Source: Victivallales bacterium
GTDB taxonomy: Bacteria > Verrucomicrobiota > Lentisphaeria > Oligosphaerales > Oligosphaeraceae
NCBI GenBank assembly: GCA_900771165.1
Contig: CAAGMX010000127.1
Coordinates: 1 to 10,711 of the forward strand
DNA length: 10,711 bases
Reading direction: 5' to 3'
The translations under genes and the position numbers were made by a program. This document shows, in pieces, positions 1 to 6,770 of this stretch. Under the pieces are notes generated by a model. The model searched no databases. It saw nothing but the letters and a program-made list of their open reading frames with translations, and was not told where the DNA came from. Numbering within the stretch: the stretch's first letter is position 1; each line of letters opens with the position of its first letter.

Positions 1-1715
1 AGCTGGAACTGGATCTCCATCTCGCCGGTGTACTGGTCCGGGGTGAACTCCGTTCCCACAAAGGGAATGGTCAGCAGGGCGCCTCCCAGCAGGGCCGTCC
101 CCAGGAGCAGGACGGTGCGGCGATGGCGAAGGCAGACTCCCAGCAGGCGACCATAGGCGGCCTCAATGGCCAGGAAGATGCCCTCGGAGAATCCGTAGAG
201 GCGCCGGGCCAGGCTCCCCTTGCCCTCCTTCCCGGGGGACGGGGGCGGGGAAAGCAGCTGGCTGGAGAGCATGGGCGTCAGCAGCAAGGCGCAGCAGAGG
301 GAGGCCAGCAGCGTGGCCGTCACCAGGCCTCCCAGCTGCTTGAAGATGATGCCCGTGGCGCCCTGGACGAAGACCATGGGGAAGAAGACGCAGATGGTGG
401 TGGCGGTGGAGGCCAGCAGGGAAAGGCCCACCTCCGAGGCGGCGAACATGGAGGCCTCCCGCACCCGGACACCCCGGGAGATGTGGGCGGTGATGTTCTC
501 CAGCACCACGATGGCGTTGTCCACCACCATGCCGATGGCGATGGCCAGGGCGGAGAGGCTGATCATGTTGATGGTCCACCCCATGAAGAACATGAAGGTG
601 AAGGCGATGATCAGGGAGAAGGGGATGGTGAAGACAATGACCAGGGAGGAGCGGAGATTCCGGAGGAAGAAGAAGGAGACCAGAATCACGAAGAGTCCGC
701 CCCACAGCACCGTTCCCCGGACGTTGGCGATGGACTGAGTGATAAAGGTGGAGGAGTCGTTGACCACGTAGAACTGGATATCCTGGGGCAGCGTGGCCTT
801 CAGGCGATCCAGCTCCTCCCGGACGGCCTGGCAGACCGCCACGGTGTTGGCGCCGGTGCGCTTCTGCACCATCATCATCATGCCGCTGCGGCCCATGGTC
901 TCCACATACTGCTTCACTTCCTCGAAGCTGTCCTGCACCTCCGCCACATCCCGAATGCGCAGGAGGGAGCCGTCCCGCCGCAGGATGGGAATGTCGGCCA
1001 CCTGTTCCGGATCGGAGAATTCTCCCAGCACCCGGATGGTGTATTCCACCGTGCCGATTTTCAGGCTGCCGGCGGGCAGCGTCCGGTTTTCCCGGGCGAT
1101 GGCCTCCTCGATGTCGTCCAGGGTCAGGCCGTAGCCGGCCAGCTTCTCCCGGGAGAGGATGACGGAGATCTGGCGCTGGAGGCCGCCGTGGGCATCCACG
1201 GACCCCACGCCGTCCAGCCGCTGCAGGGGCTGGGCCACCTCGTCATCGATGATGTCGTAGAGATGCTCCAGGGACTCCTTGGCGGTGACGCCGATGAGCA
1301 TGATGGGCATGTCGGCGGAGTCGAACTTGAAGATGGTGGGGGTGTCCACATCGTCGGGGAGCCTGGACACGGCCATGTCCACCTTGCTTCTCACGTCATT
1401 GGAGGCCTCATCCAGGTTGGTTCCCCAGGTGAAGGTGCAGGAGATGTTGGAGATTCCCTCGGAGGTAGTGGAGCGGATTTCGTCCAGGTTTGCCACGGAG
1501 CCCAGGCGTTTTTCCAGGACCCGGGTGACCTTGGCCTCCACATCCTCGGCGGAGGCTCCCTCCCAGGTGGTCATCACCGTAACCCGGGTGGGTTCGATTT
1601 CCGGCATCAGGTCCAGGCCCAGCCGCTGGAAGCAGACCAGACCCAGCACCAGCATTGCCAAAAAAAGCATGCCCGTGGCGATGGGGCGGCGTACGCCGAA
1701 TTCGGGAAGAGACAT
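1..1715 (-). CDS. RND efflux permease (AcrB/HAE1-like), partial at 3' end
   Basis: Inner-membrane proton-driven pump of a tripartite export complex; only the first 571 codons lie in the window, against about 1,000-1,050 residues for the family. Translation from the ATG at 1715 gives MSLPEFGVRRP, the usual cytoplasmic start, then TM1 (about residues 11-30) and a large periplasmic porter region (about 35-325). A TM2-TM6 block (about 328-485), an interfacial stretch and TM7 (about 530-553) follow. The last visible residues, EFTPDQYTGEMEIQFQ, begin the second periplasmic loop. TM4 carries GMVVDNAIVVLENI with D399-N400: the first of the two AcrB proton-relay aspartates is kept and the second is Asn, a variant known in many RND pumps. 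Four consecutive Met (279-282) sit in a porter-domain strand. The start lies 6 nt after the fusion-protein stop and has an AAGGAG ribosome site. Drug versus metal substrate cannot be decided; the overall form suggests HAE1. Confidence 0.95.
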   Translation of the reverse strand, partial: MSLPEFGVRRPIATGMLFLAMLVLGLVCFQRLGLDLMPEIEPTRVTVMTTWEGASAEDVEAKVTRVLEKRLGSVANLDEIRSTTSEGISNISCTFTWGTNLDEASNDVRSKVDMAVSRLPDDVDTPTIFKFDSADMPIMLIGVTAKESLEHLYDIIDDEVAQPLQRLDGVGSVDAHGGLQRQISVILSREKLAGYGLTLDDIEEAIARENRTLPAGSLKIGTVEYTIRVLGEFSDPEQVADIPILRRDGSLLRIRDVAEVQDSFEEVKQYVETMGRSGMMMMVQKRTGANTVAVCQAVREELDRLKATLPQDIQFYVVNDSSTFITQSIANVRGTVLWGGLFVILVSFFFLRNLRSSLVIVFTIPFSLIIAFTFMFFMGWTINMISLSALAIAIGMVVDNAIVVLENITAHISRGVRVREASMFAASEVGLSLLASTATTICVFFPMVFVQGATGIIFKQLGGLVTATLLASLCCALLLTPMLSSQLLSPPPSPGKEGKGSLARRLYGFSEGIFLAIEAAYGRLLGVCLRHRRTVLLLGTALLGGALLTIPFVGTEFTPDQYTGEMEIQFQ

Positions 1716-1721
1716 GGCCGT

Positions 1722-3038
1722 TTACTCCTTGTCCTGCTCCCCGTCGCCGGAGATTTCCTCCACCGGAGCGATCCGCCGGATGGCGGAGCCGTCCGTCAGC
1801 CGGTGCTGTCCCTGCACCACCACTTCGTCCCCCTCCTGCAGGCCTTCCAGCACTTCCACCCGGCCGCCGGTGGTCAGCCCCAGGGTCACGGGCACCGCCC
1901 GCACAGTATCATCCCCCTGGCACACAAAGACCAGCTGCCGGTCCACATTCCGGATGGGCAAAGAGACGTCCACCGTGACAATCCCCGACTTCTCCTCCAG
2001 GAGCAGCTCCACCGTGGCATACATGCCCGGCAGGAAGGGGTAGGTACCGTCCTCCCGCCGCTGGTTAGGCACCCGGAGCTCCACCTGGGCCGTACGGGTG
2101 ACGCTGTCCACGGCGGGATGGATCTTCTCCACCAGGCAGGTGACCACCTCCTGGGGATTGGCGGGGCTGCGGAGGGTGGCACGGGTTACGCCGGGAACCA
2201 CCTGGGAAAGCCGGTTCACCGGCACGGAGATCACCACCTTCACGGTGTCCATGGAGAGAATGGTGACCAGAGGCGTGGAAGCCGTCACCTGGACACCAGG
2301 ATCCAGATGGCGCCGGCTCACCACGCCGTCCATGGGAGCGCAGACAATGGTCTCCAGCACATCCAGATTGGCCTTCTCCTCCTCGGCGCGGGCCTGCTCC
2401 AAGGCGGCGCGGGCCTGCTCCAGAGCGGCTTCCCCCGCCTCCACCTGAGCCTGGGCCGCCTGTTCCTCCGCCCGGGCCTGGGCCAGGGCCGTGGTGGCCT
2501 GATCCAGACTTTGCTGGGTTCCCGCCTGCTGGGCCACCAGGCCGCTCATCCGCTCAAACTCCCTCTGCTTGTCCTCCAGATTCGCCTGGGCGGAGGCCAG
2601 GGAGGCCTTTCGCTGCAGAACCACGGCCTGGGCGGAAGCCAGGGAAGCCTGGGCCACGGAGCAGGCGGCCTTGGCGGCGGACTGGGCCGCATGATATTCC
2701 CGCCCGTCCAGCAGGGCAATGCGCTGCCCCTGCTTCACGGGAGTGCCCTCCTCCACGGGAGTGCCATCCTCCAGCTCCAGGGCCAGCAGACGTCCGGAGA
2801 CCTTTGCCTGGAGATCCACGGAGCGCATGGCCTCCACATCTCCGTTGAAGGTCAGCACATTACGCACTTCCCCCAATTCCACCCGGGCGGTACGCACCGG
2901 GACGGCGGCGCTTCGGGTGCCGGCCTGCTTCCGCTGGGCCTCCTCCCGGGCGGCGGATATCCGACGCGCCCCCCAGAAGGATACGCCAAGGATAACCACA
3001 ACCCCCAGGACCACAGGAAACAACGAGGTTCTCTTCAT
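1722..3038 (-). CDS. RND periplasmic adaptor / membrane fusion protein (HlyD/AcrA-like)
   Basis: Periplasmic adaptor of 438 residues joining the RND permease to the TolC-like channel. The start is taken at the ATG at 3038 (MKRTSLFPVVLGVVVILG), which opens with an N-terminal membrane anchor or uncleaved signal; a TTG 21 nt upstream is possible but adds nothing recognisable. There is no lipobox Cys. Order: anchor (about 1-23), first half of the lipoyl/barrel-sandwich domain ending in GTPVKQGQRIALLDG, and a long Ala/Gln/Glu-rich coiled-coil hairpin (about 105-230, including LEQARAALEQARAEEE). The second lipoyl half follows (APMDGVVSRRHLDPG), then the beta-barrel and a membrane-proximal domain ending in HRLTDGSAI. 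Length is normal to slightly long for the family. Two short in-frame tandem duplications are present. No Shine-Dalgarno is seen; the leader contains a 10-bp hairpin. The gene is tightly coupled to the permease and 177 nt downstream of the channel gene. Confidence 0.95.
   Translation of the reverse strand: MKRTSLFPVVLGVVVILGVSFWGARRISAAREEAQRKQAGTRSAAVPVRTARVELGEVRNVLTFNGDVEAMRSVDLQAKVSGRLLALELEDGTPVEEGTPVKQGQRIALLDGREYHAAQSAAKAACSVAQASLASAQAVVLQRKASLASAQANLEDKQREFERMSGLVAQQAGTQQSLDQATTALAQARAEEQAAQAQVEAGEAALEQARAALEQARAEEEKANLDVLETIVCAPMDGVVSRRHLDPGVQVTASTPLVTILSMDTVKVVISVPVNRLSQVVPGVTRATLRSPANPQEVVTCLVEKIHPAVDSVTRTAQVELRVPNQRREDGTYPFLPGMYATVELLLEEKSGIVTVDVSLPIRNVDRQLVFVCQGDDTVRAVPVTLGLTTGGRVEVLEGLQEGDEVVVQGQHRLTDGSAIRRIAPVEEISGDGEQDKE
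1725..1730 (-). promoter_or_regulatory. Ribosome binding site of the RND permease
   Basis: AAGGAG immediately precedes the TAA stop of the fusion-protein gene and lies 9 nt before the permease ATG. It is the only canonical Shine-Dalgarno found before a gene in this window. It fixes the permease start at 1715 and supports translational coupling of adaptor and pump. Confidence 0.85.
2385..2426 (-). repeat. 21-bp tandem repeat (one coiled-coil heptad) inside the fusion-protein gene
   Basis: Two adjacent 21-bp units (2385-2405 and 2406-2426) differ at two positions. They encode the repeated heptad around ALEQARA-ALEQARA in the coiled-coil hairpin. Because the unit equals one heptad, gain or loss of a copy would keep both frame and coil register. 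Confidence 0.8.
2736..2771 (-). repeat. 18-bp tandem duplication in the lipoyl-domain coding region of the fusion protein
   Basis: Units at 2736-2753 and 2754-2771 differ at a single base (2748 versus 2766). They encode the repeated hexapeptide seen as EDGTPV-EEGTPV, just before KQGQRI in the first half of the lipoyl domain. The duplication is in frame and probably recent, given 17 of 18 identical bases. Confidence 0.85.
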
Positions 3039-3215
3039 GACAATGTGTGCAGAATGCAACTAGGATGAAGGGACCTTCCCCTGAGGAAGAAAAAGAGAGG
3101 GCTTCCTCAGGAGGGGGGCCTGGTCCCCGGCAGGCAGGATTTCCCCCCTCTTTTCCCTTCGGGAAGGCAAGTCATCCCGGAGAAGGGAGAGAGGGAGGAG
3201 GGGATTCCCCTTGGG
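3039..3215 (-). other. Structured intercistronic spacer between channel and fusion-protein genes
   Basis: This 177-nt gap holds no convincing gene but several inverted repeats. In + coordinates they are: 3200-3210 (GGGG/CCCC, loop 3); 3153-3165 (TTCCC/GGGAA, loop 3); 3115-3128 (GGGG/CCCC, loop 6); and a perfect 10-bp stem with a 12-nt loop, arms 3080-3089 and 3102-3111 (CCTGAGGAAG/CTTCCTCAGG). On the transcribed minus strand none is followed by a T-run, so none is a standard intrinsic terminator. The strongest stem ends 41 nt before the fusion-protein ATG. Possible roles are mRNA processing or stability, attenuation, or an operator for an internal promoter. The stems are seen directly; the roles are inference. 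Confidence 0.6.
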
Positions 3216-4517
3216 TTACGGCAGACGATACCCAGCCGTGACGGAATAGAGCTTTTCCTGGGCCGTCAGCACAGAGATCCAGGCATTGGAGCGGGCCAGG
3301 GAGGTGTTGGTCAGATTGGTCTGCACCTCGTTCAAACGGGTAATGGTGGCGGTGCCGCCCAGATACTCTTCCCGGACCAGATCCCGGATTCGGGTGGCCA
3401 CTTCCAGGAGACTGTTCTCCTTCTTCAGCACCTCCACGGCCGCCTGCAGGGAAACGTAGCTCTGACGCACCTCCGACTTCAAGGTGTCCTCCTGGGCCGC
3501 CAGTCCCTTCTGGCTGGAGAGCAGTTTGGCCTCCGCCAGCCGGATGGTGGCCTGGGTATTCCCGCCGTCAAAGAGATTCCAGGAGGCGGTAAGGCCGAAA
3601 TTCACCGTGCGGTCATAGTGACGGTTGAAGTGGGCGGAATGATCCCGGCTGAAGCCGTAGTTGGCAAAGGCGTTCACCTGGGGGAACCACTGGGCCTTGG
3701 CTTCCTTCACCGCCAACTCCGCACTCTCCACCTGACGGCGGGCATTCTCAAGATCGGGACGATGGGCCAGGGCATAGTCCATCACAGCCCCGATGGCCGG
3801 AAACTCCTCCGCCAGCTCCTTCTCCACCGGAGGAACCAGCTCCATGTTCGCCCAGATCTGCTCCTCCTGCACGGAAAGCAAAGCCCCCAGGGCCACCCAG
3901 GCCGTCTTCCAGGAGTTGCGGGCCACGATGGTGTCCGCCTCCGCCGACTGCACCTGATACTGGAAATTCAACACCTCGGACAGCTTGGCGGTGCCATACT
4001 CGTACTTCTTCCGGGCATCCTCCTCCAGCTGGCGGTTAAAGGCGGCGTCCTGCTGCCGGATCTCCATGGTGTTCTGGGCCTGGAGGACCTGGTAGAAGGC
4101 GTAGGAGACCTGCTCCTCCAGAAGCCGCCGGGCGTCATCGCAGTCTGCCACGGCCATGTCCTGCCCCAGCTGGGCGGCCAGGAGGCGGTAGCGGCGGGCA
4201 AAGCCATCGAAGACCAGGTAGGAGGCGGAGAGTCCGGCCTCGTAGAGGGTGTTGTTATCGTAGTCCCGGGTGGGTCTGGTGGCCGCATCCCGGCGCCGGG
4301 TGATGCCGGCCGTGGCATCCAGGGAGGGAAGATAGGCGCTGCGGGCGCTCTCCCAGGTAGCCAGGGCGCTGTCCAGGGAGGCCTGGACCTGGGCCAGGGT
4401 GGGATTCTGCTCCAGGGCGATCTTCTGCGCCTCCTCCAGGGTGAGTTTCAGAGGGGCACCGGCCAGGAGCGGAATCAGGAAAAAGGTCAGAAGGCAGGAG
4501 AGAAGAGAGATACGCAT
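3216..4517 (-). CDS. TolC-like outer membrane efflux protein (OEP family)
   Basis: Outer-membrane channel of 433 residues, within the usual range for the family. The start is taken at the ATG at 4517 (MRISLLSCLLTFFLIPLLAGA), a good Sec signal peptide with probable cleavage near residues 20-22. The frame stays open upstream, but the extra residues are Pro/Arg-rich and do not resemble a signal. There is no lipobox Cys, so it is not an NodT-type lipoprotein. The two internally homologous OEP halves are visible: LTLEEAQKIALEQNPTLAQV with ARSAYLPSLDATAG near the N-terminus, and ALAHRPDLENARRQVESAE with AKAQWFPQVNAFANYGFS in the second half. Long helices and FNLTASWNLFDGG-type strand segments follow. 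It lies 136 nt after the TetR gene and upstream of the adaptor, an unusual position because the channel gene is often last or absent. No clear Shine-Dalgarno; the leader is pyrimidine-rich. Confidence 0.94.
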   Translation of the reverse strand: MRISLLSCLLTFFLIPLLAGAPLKLTLEEAQKIALEQNPTLAQVQASLDSALATWESARSAYLPSLDATAGITRRRDAATRPTRDYDNNTLYEAGLSASYLVFDGFARRYRLLAAQLGQDMAVADCDDARRLLEEQVSYAFYQVLQAQNTMEIRQQDAAFNRQLEEDARKKYEYGTAKLSEVLNFQYQVQSAEADTIVARNSWKTAWVALGALLSVQEEQIWANMELVPPVEKELAEEFPAIGAVMDYALAHRPDLENARRQVESAELAVKEAKAQWFPQVNAFANYGFSRDHSAHFNRHYDRTVNFGLTASWNLFDGGNTQATIRLAEAKLLSSQKGLAAQEDTLKSEVRQSYVSLQAAVEVLKKENSLLEVATRIRDLVREEYLGGTATITRLNEVQTNLTNTSLARSNAWISVLTAQEKLYSVTAGYRLP

Positions 4518-4653
4518 AGCTCGTAAGGGTGTCGTAGACGTTTCCGCAAAGAACGGGAAAGGGAGGGGAAAATTGTGCTGGCCTCCTGGGTTTCCTCCCA
4601 AAGGGAGCCCTCCCCCGAAAAAGACACCAGCAGGAATCGACGGACCGGTGCGC

Positions 4654-5436
4654 CTATGCCTCCGGGGAGGCGGGGGAAAGGGGCGCCTCGGCAACGGCCA
4701 TGTGCTCCACGGTGTAGCGCACAATCCCCATGATGTGATCCCGCAGCTGCTCCGCCGTGTGCCAGGGTTTCACCTGGAGAGGATTCTCCTGGCAGCGCCC
4801 AAAGCGGGGGGACTCCAGAAGCAGGAAGAAACAGAGGGAGGCATAGGTGTAATGGAGAAGGGCGACGTTCTGCTCCGAGGCCTTGTCCCCCAGGATCCGG
4901 ATCAGCAGATCCCGGATCCTGGCCTCGTAGGCGATCCGGGGAGCCTGAGCCTGGGGATCCTCGTCATCCTCCGGATTCTCCAGAAATTCCCGAAGCGCCA
5001 TCCAGGCCGCATAGAACATGTCGTCATCGTAGGAATAGCCCACCAGGGTCCCTATGTGACGGGAAAGGGCATCCCAGGGATCCTTGTTCTTCGCCTTCAA
5101 CAGCTTCTGGATCTCCTGAAGACGCAGCGCCTGGGCATACTCCCGCACTTCCTGGTAATACCCCGCCTTGTCCCGAAAATAGTAGTTCACTGAGGCAAGG
5201 TTGCTGTGGGAGACTTCGCAAATCTCCCGGATCCGCGCACGCTCATACCCCTTCTCCGCAAAAATCTTCAACCCCACGGAAAGGAGACGACGACGGGCAT
5301 TCCGGGCATTGCCCCCGTAAGGACGACGGCTCCGGCGGGCCGCACTCTGCTCCAACACCATCTCCGGCGTATTGGGCTCGCCTACGTAATCCTTCACCAC
5401 GTGCCCTACATTCTTCTTCTTTCTTTTCTCCATCAT
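4654..5436 (-). CDS. TetR-family transcriptional regulator, probably of the adjacent efflux operon
   Basis: DNA-binding regulator of 260 residues from the ATG at 5436 (the adjacent ATG at 5433 is equally possible). A TTG further upstream would add an unlikely hydrophobic leader. The TetR N-terminal domain lies at about residues 46-100: LLSVGLKIFAEKGYERARIREIC, then SHSNLASVNYYFRDKAGYYQEV, with the NYYF-x-x-K signature of the recognition-helix region. Before it lies a basic, unstructured stretch of about 45 residues (EKRKKKN, ARRSRRP), longer than is usual. The C-terminal ligand domain resembles the CecR/DUF1956 group, whose E. coli member controls an efflux locus; this placement is by general pattern only. 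It is the first gene of the minus-strand efflux cluster, so autoregulation and control of the pump is the likely role. No clear promoter or operator was identified upstream. Confidence 0.9.
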   Translation of the reverse strand: MMEKRKKKNVGHVVKDYVGEPNTPEMVLEQSAARRSRRPYGGNARNARRRLLSVGLKIFAEKGYERARIREICEVSHSNLASVNYYFRDKAGYYQEVREYAQALRLQEIQKLLKAKNKDPWDALSRHIGTLVGYSYDDDMFYAAWMALREFLENPEDDEDPQAQAPRIAYEARIRDLLIRILGDKASEQNVALLHYTYASLCFFLLLESPRFGRCQENPLQVKPWHTAEQLRDHIMGIVRYTVEHMAVAEAPLSPASPEA

Positions 5437-5706
5437 GCTCGCTGCTAAAGGAAAAAACGAATGATCACCACCACACAAAAAAAGGAGAACATCCAAAGGG
5501 ACGCGGGACGGGATGCTCCCCTACGGCATGCTGCGCCAAAACCACCCCTTCCACCAGGAAAGGGACACAAAGCCCCATAATGTAACATCCTCCCACCAGA
5601 ATTTTTCAAATCACCGTTTCATTCCACGGGAAATCCGCCCCGCCGGAGATCAGAGGGGAAGGGAGGCAGAACTCCGGAAGGCTTTTCGGTGGTGGCCTGG
5701 GAAGCC
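5437..5706. other. Intergenic region upstream of the TetR gene
   Basis: This 270-bp gap separates the regulator from the MmcB-like gene and must hold the regulator's promoter and any operator. No good -35/-10 pair was found; the best minus-strand option is TTGAAA with TACATT 19 nt away, which is poor. An imperfect direct repeat (ACGGGATGCT at 5508-5517 and ACGGCATGCT at 5523-5532, period 15 bp) is the only obvious repeat. No terminator is seen after the MmcB-like gene, whose stop codon lies in a short palindrome, AAGCCTCAGGCTT (5702-5714). Confidence 0.4.
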
Positions 5707-6483
5707 TCAGGCTTTGGGATGCCGCAGCGCCGTGGCCAGGCCGAATCCAGCATGGAGATAGAGGGTATTGCGCACCGCCGCCTGGAGGGTCAGGTGCTCC
5801 AGGGCCTTTCCCCGCAGCTTCTGCTCCGGCGCTTTCCGGGCCACTCTCGCCTCCCCCTCCGGCCCGACGGTGATCACGCCCCACTGGGGCATCACTTCCT
5901 CCACGAAGACCACGCCTTCGGGAATGGCCAGATACAGGAAGTTGGCCACGCCGGCCTGGGCAATCCGTTCCATCCGTGTCCCATGGTACAGGAGATGCTC
6001 GATTTCCTGACGACGCTGCCGGCACGCCTGGTACCTGGGATTCCGGGATGCCTCGTAGTTCCACTCCGCATACTCCTCAAAGAGGAAATGCCCATCCCGC
6101 AGCTGGGGTTCCTCCTGCCGGATGCTCTCCTCCAAAGACGCCATCTGCGACTGCAGGAAGAGAAGCTCCGAGGCCAGCCCCTCCGGATTGACACAGGCCG
6201 CATAACATTCCTTTCGGCTCAGGGCGCAGACCACCGCCAGGCTGGCCCGGGGAAAAAGATACTTCCTGCCACCCTGGGATTTCTGCCCCATCCAGATCCC
6301 CACCACATCTGCCTTGTCCCCGCTCATGGAAGTGGGCACATCCACCGCCACCACCTCCGGAACCGGCACCCCGCGGGACATCCACTCCAGGACGCTGCGG
6401 CAGAGAAGATGACGACGCCCCGCTTCACCCTGGGATTGCTTGGCGGTGGGACGGCGGTATTTCAGATACGTCAGCTTGGCCAT
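5707..6483 (-). CDS. MmcB-like protein with degenerate PD-(D/E)XK nuclease core
   Basis: A cytoplasmic protein of 258 residues with no signal or membrane segment, starting at the ATG at 6483. The C-terminal part (about 178-245: NFLYLAIPEGVVFVEEVMPQ, then WGVITV, APEQKLRGKA, and a closing helix) follows the pattern of MmcB-type proteins (DUF1052), a DNA-repair-associated PD-(D/E)XK family. The N-terminal part has a helix (24-38), a strand, and KADVVGIW (57-64), matching the family's R/K-A-D-V motif with D59. The expected E-x-K-x-SR-x-D-F segment appears as VCALSRKECY, with V85 and A87 where E and K are expected, so nuclease activity is doubtful. A helical, Glu/Gln-rich stretch of about 75 residues (about 103-175) is inserted between the halves. 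The gene stands alone between the tRNA-Tyr terminator and the TetR gene. The family assignment is from remembered motif patterns, not a search; it may instead be an uncharacterised family. Confidence 0.6.
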   Translation of the reverse strand: MAKLTYLKYRRPTAKQSQGEAGRRHLLCRSVLEWMSRGVPVPEVVAVDVPTSMSGDKADVVGIWMGQKSQGGRKYLFPRASLAVVCALSRKECYAACVNPEGLASELLFLQSQMASLEESIRQEEPQLRDGHFLFEEYAEWNYEASRNPRYQACRQRRQEIEHLLYHGTRMERIAQAGVANFLYLAIPEGVVFVEEVMPQWGVITVGPEGEARVARKAPEQKLRGKALEHLTLQAAVRNTLYLHAGFGLATALRHPKA

Positions 6484-6538
6484 GGCTTGCGCTCTTCTAC
6501 AGCAGGGGGAAGAAGGGGTTCAGGGCAAGGGGGAAATC

Positions 6539-6576
6539 AAAAAAAAATCCGAAGGCCAATACTGTAGCCTTCGGAT
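6539..6576 (-). terminator. Rho-independent terminator of the tRNA-Tyr transcript
   Basis: A perfect 10-bp stem (ATCCGAAGGC at 6547-6556 and GCCTTCGGAT at 6567-6576, loop 10 nt) is followed on the minus strand by nine consecutive T (complement of 6539-6547, partly shared with the stem base). It begins 6 nt after the tRNA CCA end and 55 nt before the MmcB-like start codon. It therefore ends tRNA transcription and insulates that gene. Confidence 0.93.
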
Positions 6577-6582
6577 GGAAGA

Positions 6583-6667
6583 TGGTGGTGGGTCATGGAT
6601 TCGGACCATGGAAAGCAAAGCTAGCAGATTTACAGTCTGCCCCCGTTGACCGCTTGGGTAACCCACC
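6583..6667 (-). tRNA. tRNA-Tyr (GTA), class II, with encoded CCA
   Basis: An 85-nt tRNA on the minus strand. The acceptor stem is GGTGGGT/ACCCACC (6661-6667 with 6587-6593), discriminator A, with CCA encoded at 6583-6585. The anticodon stem GCAGA/TCTGC encloses loop CTGTAAA (6629-6635) with anticodon GTA (6631-6633). A short variable arm, AGC-TTT-GCT, marks the long-variable-arm class to which bacterial tRNA-Tyr belongs. The D-loop keeps GG. The T-stem CATGG/CCATG is perfect, but the T-loop reads TCCGAAT, placing C at position 55 where a near-universal U (pseudouridine) is expected. The gene has its own candidate promoter and a strong terminator, so it looks monocistronic. Confidence 0.95.
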
Positions 6668-6718
6668 GGGAAAATGGTTGTCAGCGCCCCAGGACTTTCG
6701 CCCTTTCGGCGGACGCGG

Positions 6719-6731
6719 GGTTAATTTAACC
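6719..6731. repeat. 13-bp palindrome GGTTAATTTAACC over the tRNA-Tyr -10
   Basis: A perfect inverted repeat, GGTTAA-T-TTAACC. It overlaps the candidate -10 of the tRNA promoter. A related palindrome lies at 7668-7680, in the same register relative to another candidate -10. Confidence 0.6.
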
Positions 6732-6750
6732 GGCTCCTTTCCGTTTGCAA
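6723..6750 (-). promoter_or_regulatory. Candidate promoter of tRNA-Tyr
   Basis: On the minus strand TTGCAA (6745-6750) lies 16 nt before TAAATT (6723-6728), placing transcription start near 6716 and giving a leader of about 50 nt before the tRNA. The -10 falls inside the palindrome GGTTAATTTAACC. The leader can fold: CGCC/GGCG (6699-6702, 6708-6711) within CCCC/GGGG (6687-6690, 6717-6720). Position relative to the tRNA is the main support; box matches are moderate. Confidence 0.45.
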
Positions 6751-6770
6751 GTCACTGCCCCGCAAATTTT

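Noticed and set aside
123..3068. A 981-codon plus-strand open frame antisense to the permease and fusion-protein genes
   Set aside because: Its translation is Gly/His/Gln-rich with no domain pattern, while the opposite strand encodes two clear efflux proteins. It is an artefact of high GC at third codon positions.
3618..4526. A 302-codon plus-strand open frame opposite the TolC-like gene
   Set aside because: Low-complexity Gly/Leu/His composition and no initiation signal; the minus strand encodes an obvious OEP protein.
4595..4607. CTCCC/GGGAG hairpin in the TetR-TolC gap as a terminator
   Set aside because: The stem is only 5 bp with a 3-nt loop and no T-run on the minus strand.
5508..5532. 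Imperfect 10-bp direct repeat as a TetR operator
   Set aside because: TetR operators are normally palindromic, one base differs between copies, and no promoter overlaps it. Kept only as a remark in the intergenic entry.
5446..5592. Small minus-strand frame before the TetR gene (MLHYGALCPF...), preceded by GGGAGG
   Set aside because: The purine tract touches the ATG with no spacing, the product has no recognisable character, and no promoter supports it. A leader peptide cannot be excluded but is not supported.
6583..6667. tRNA-Tyr as an integration site with a second att copy
   Set aside because: No duplicate of the tRNA 3' end, integrase gene or transposase was found in the window.
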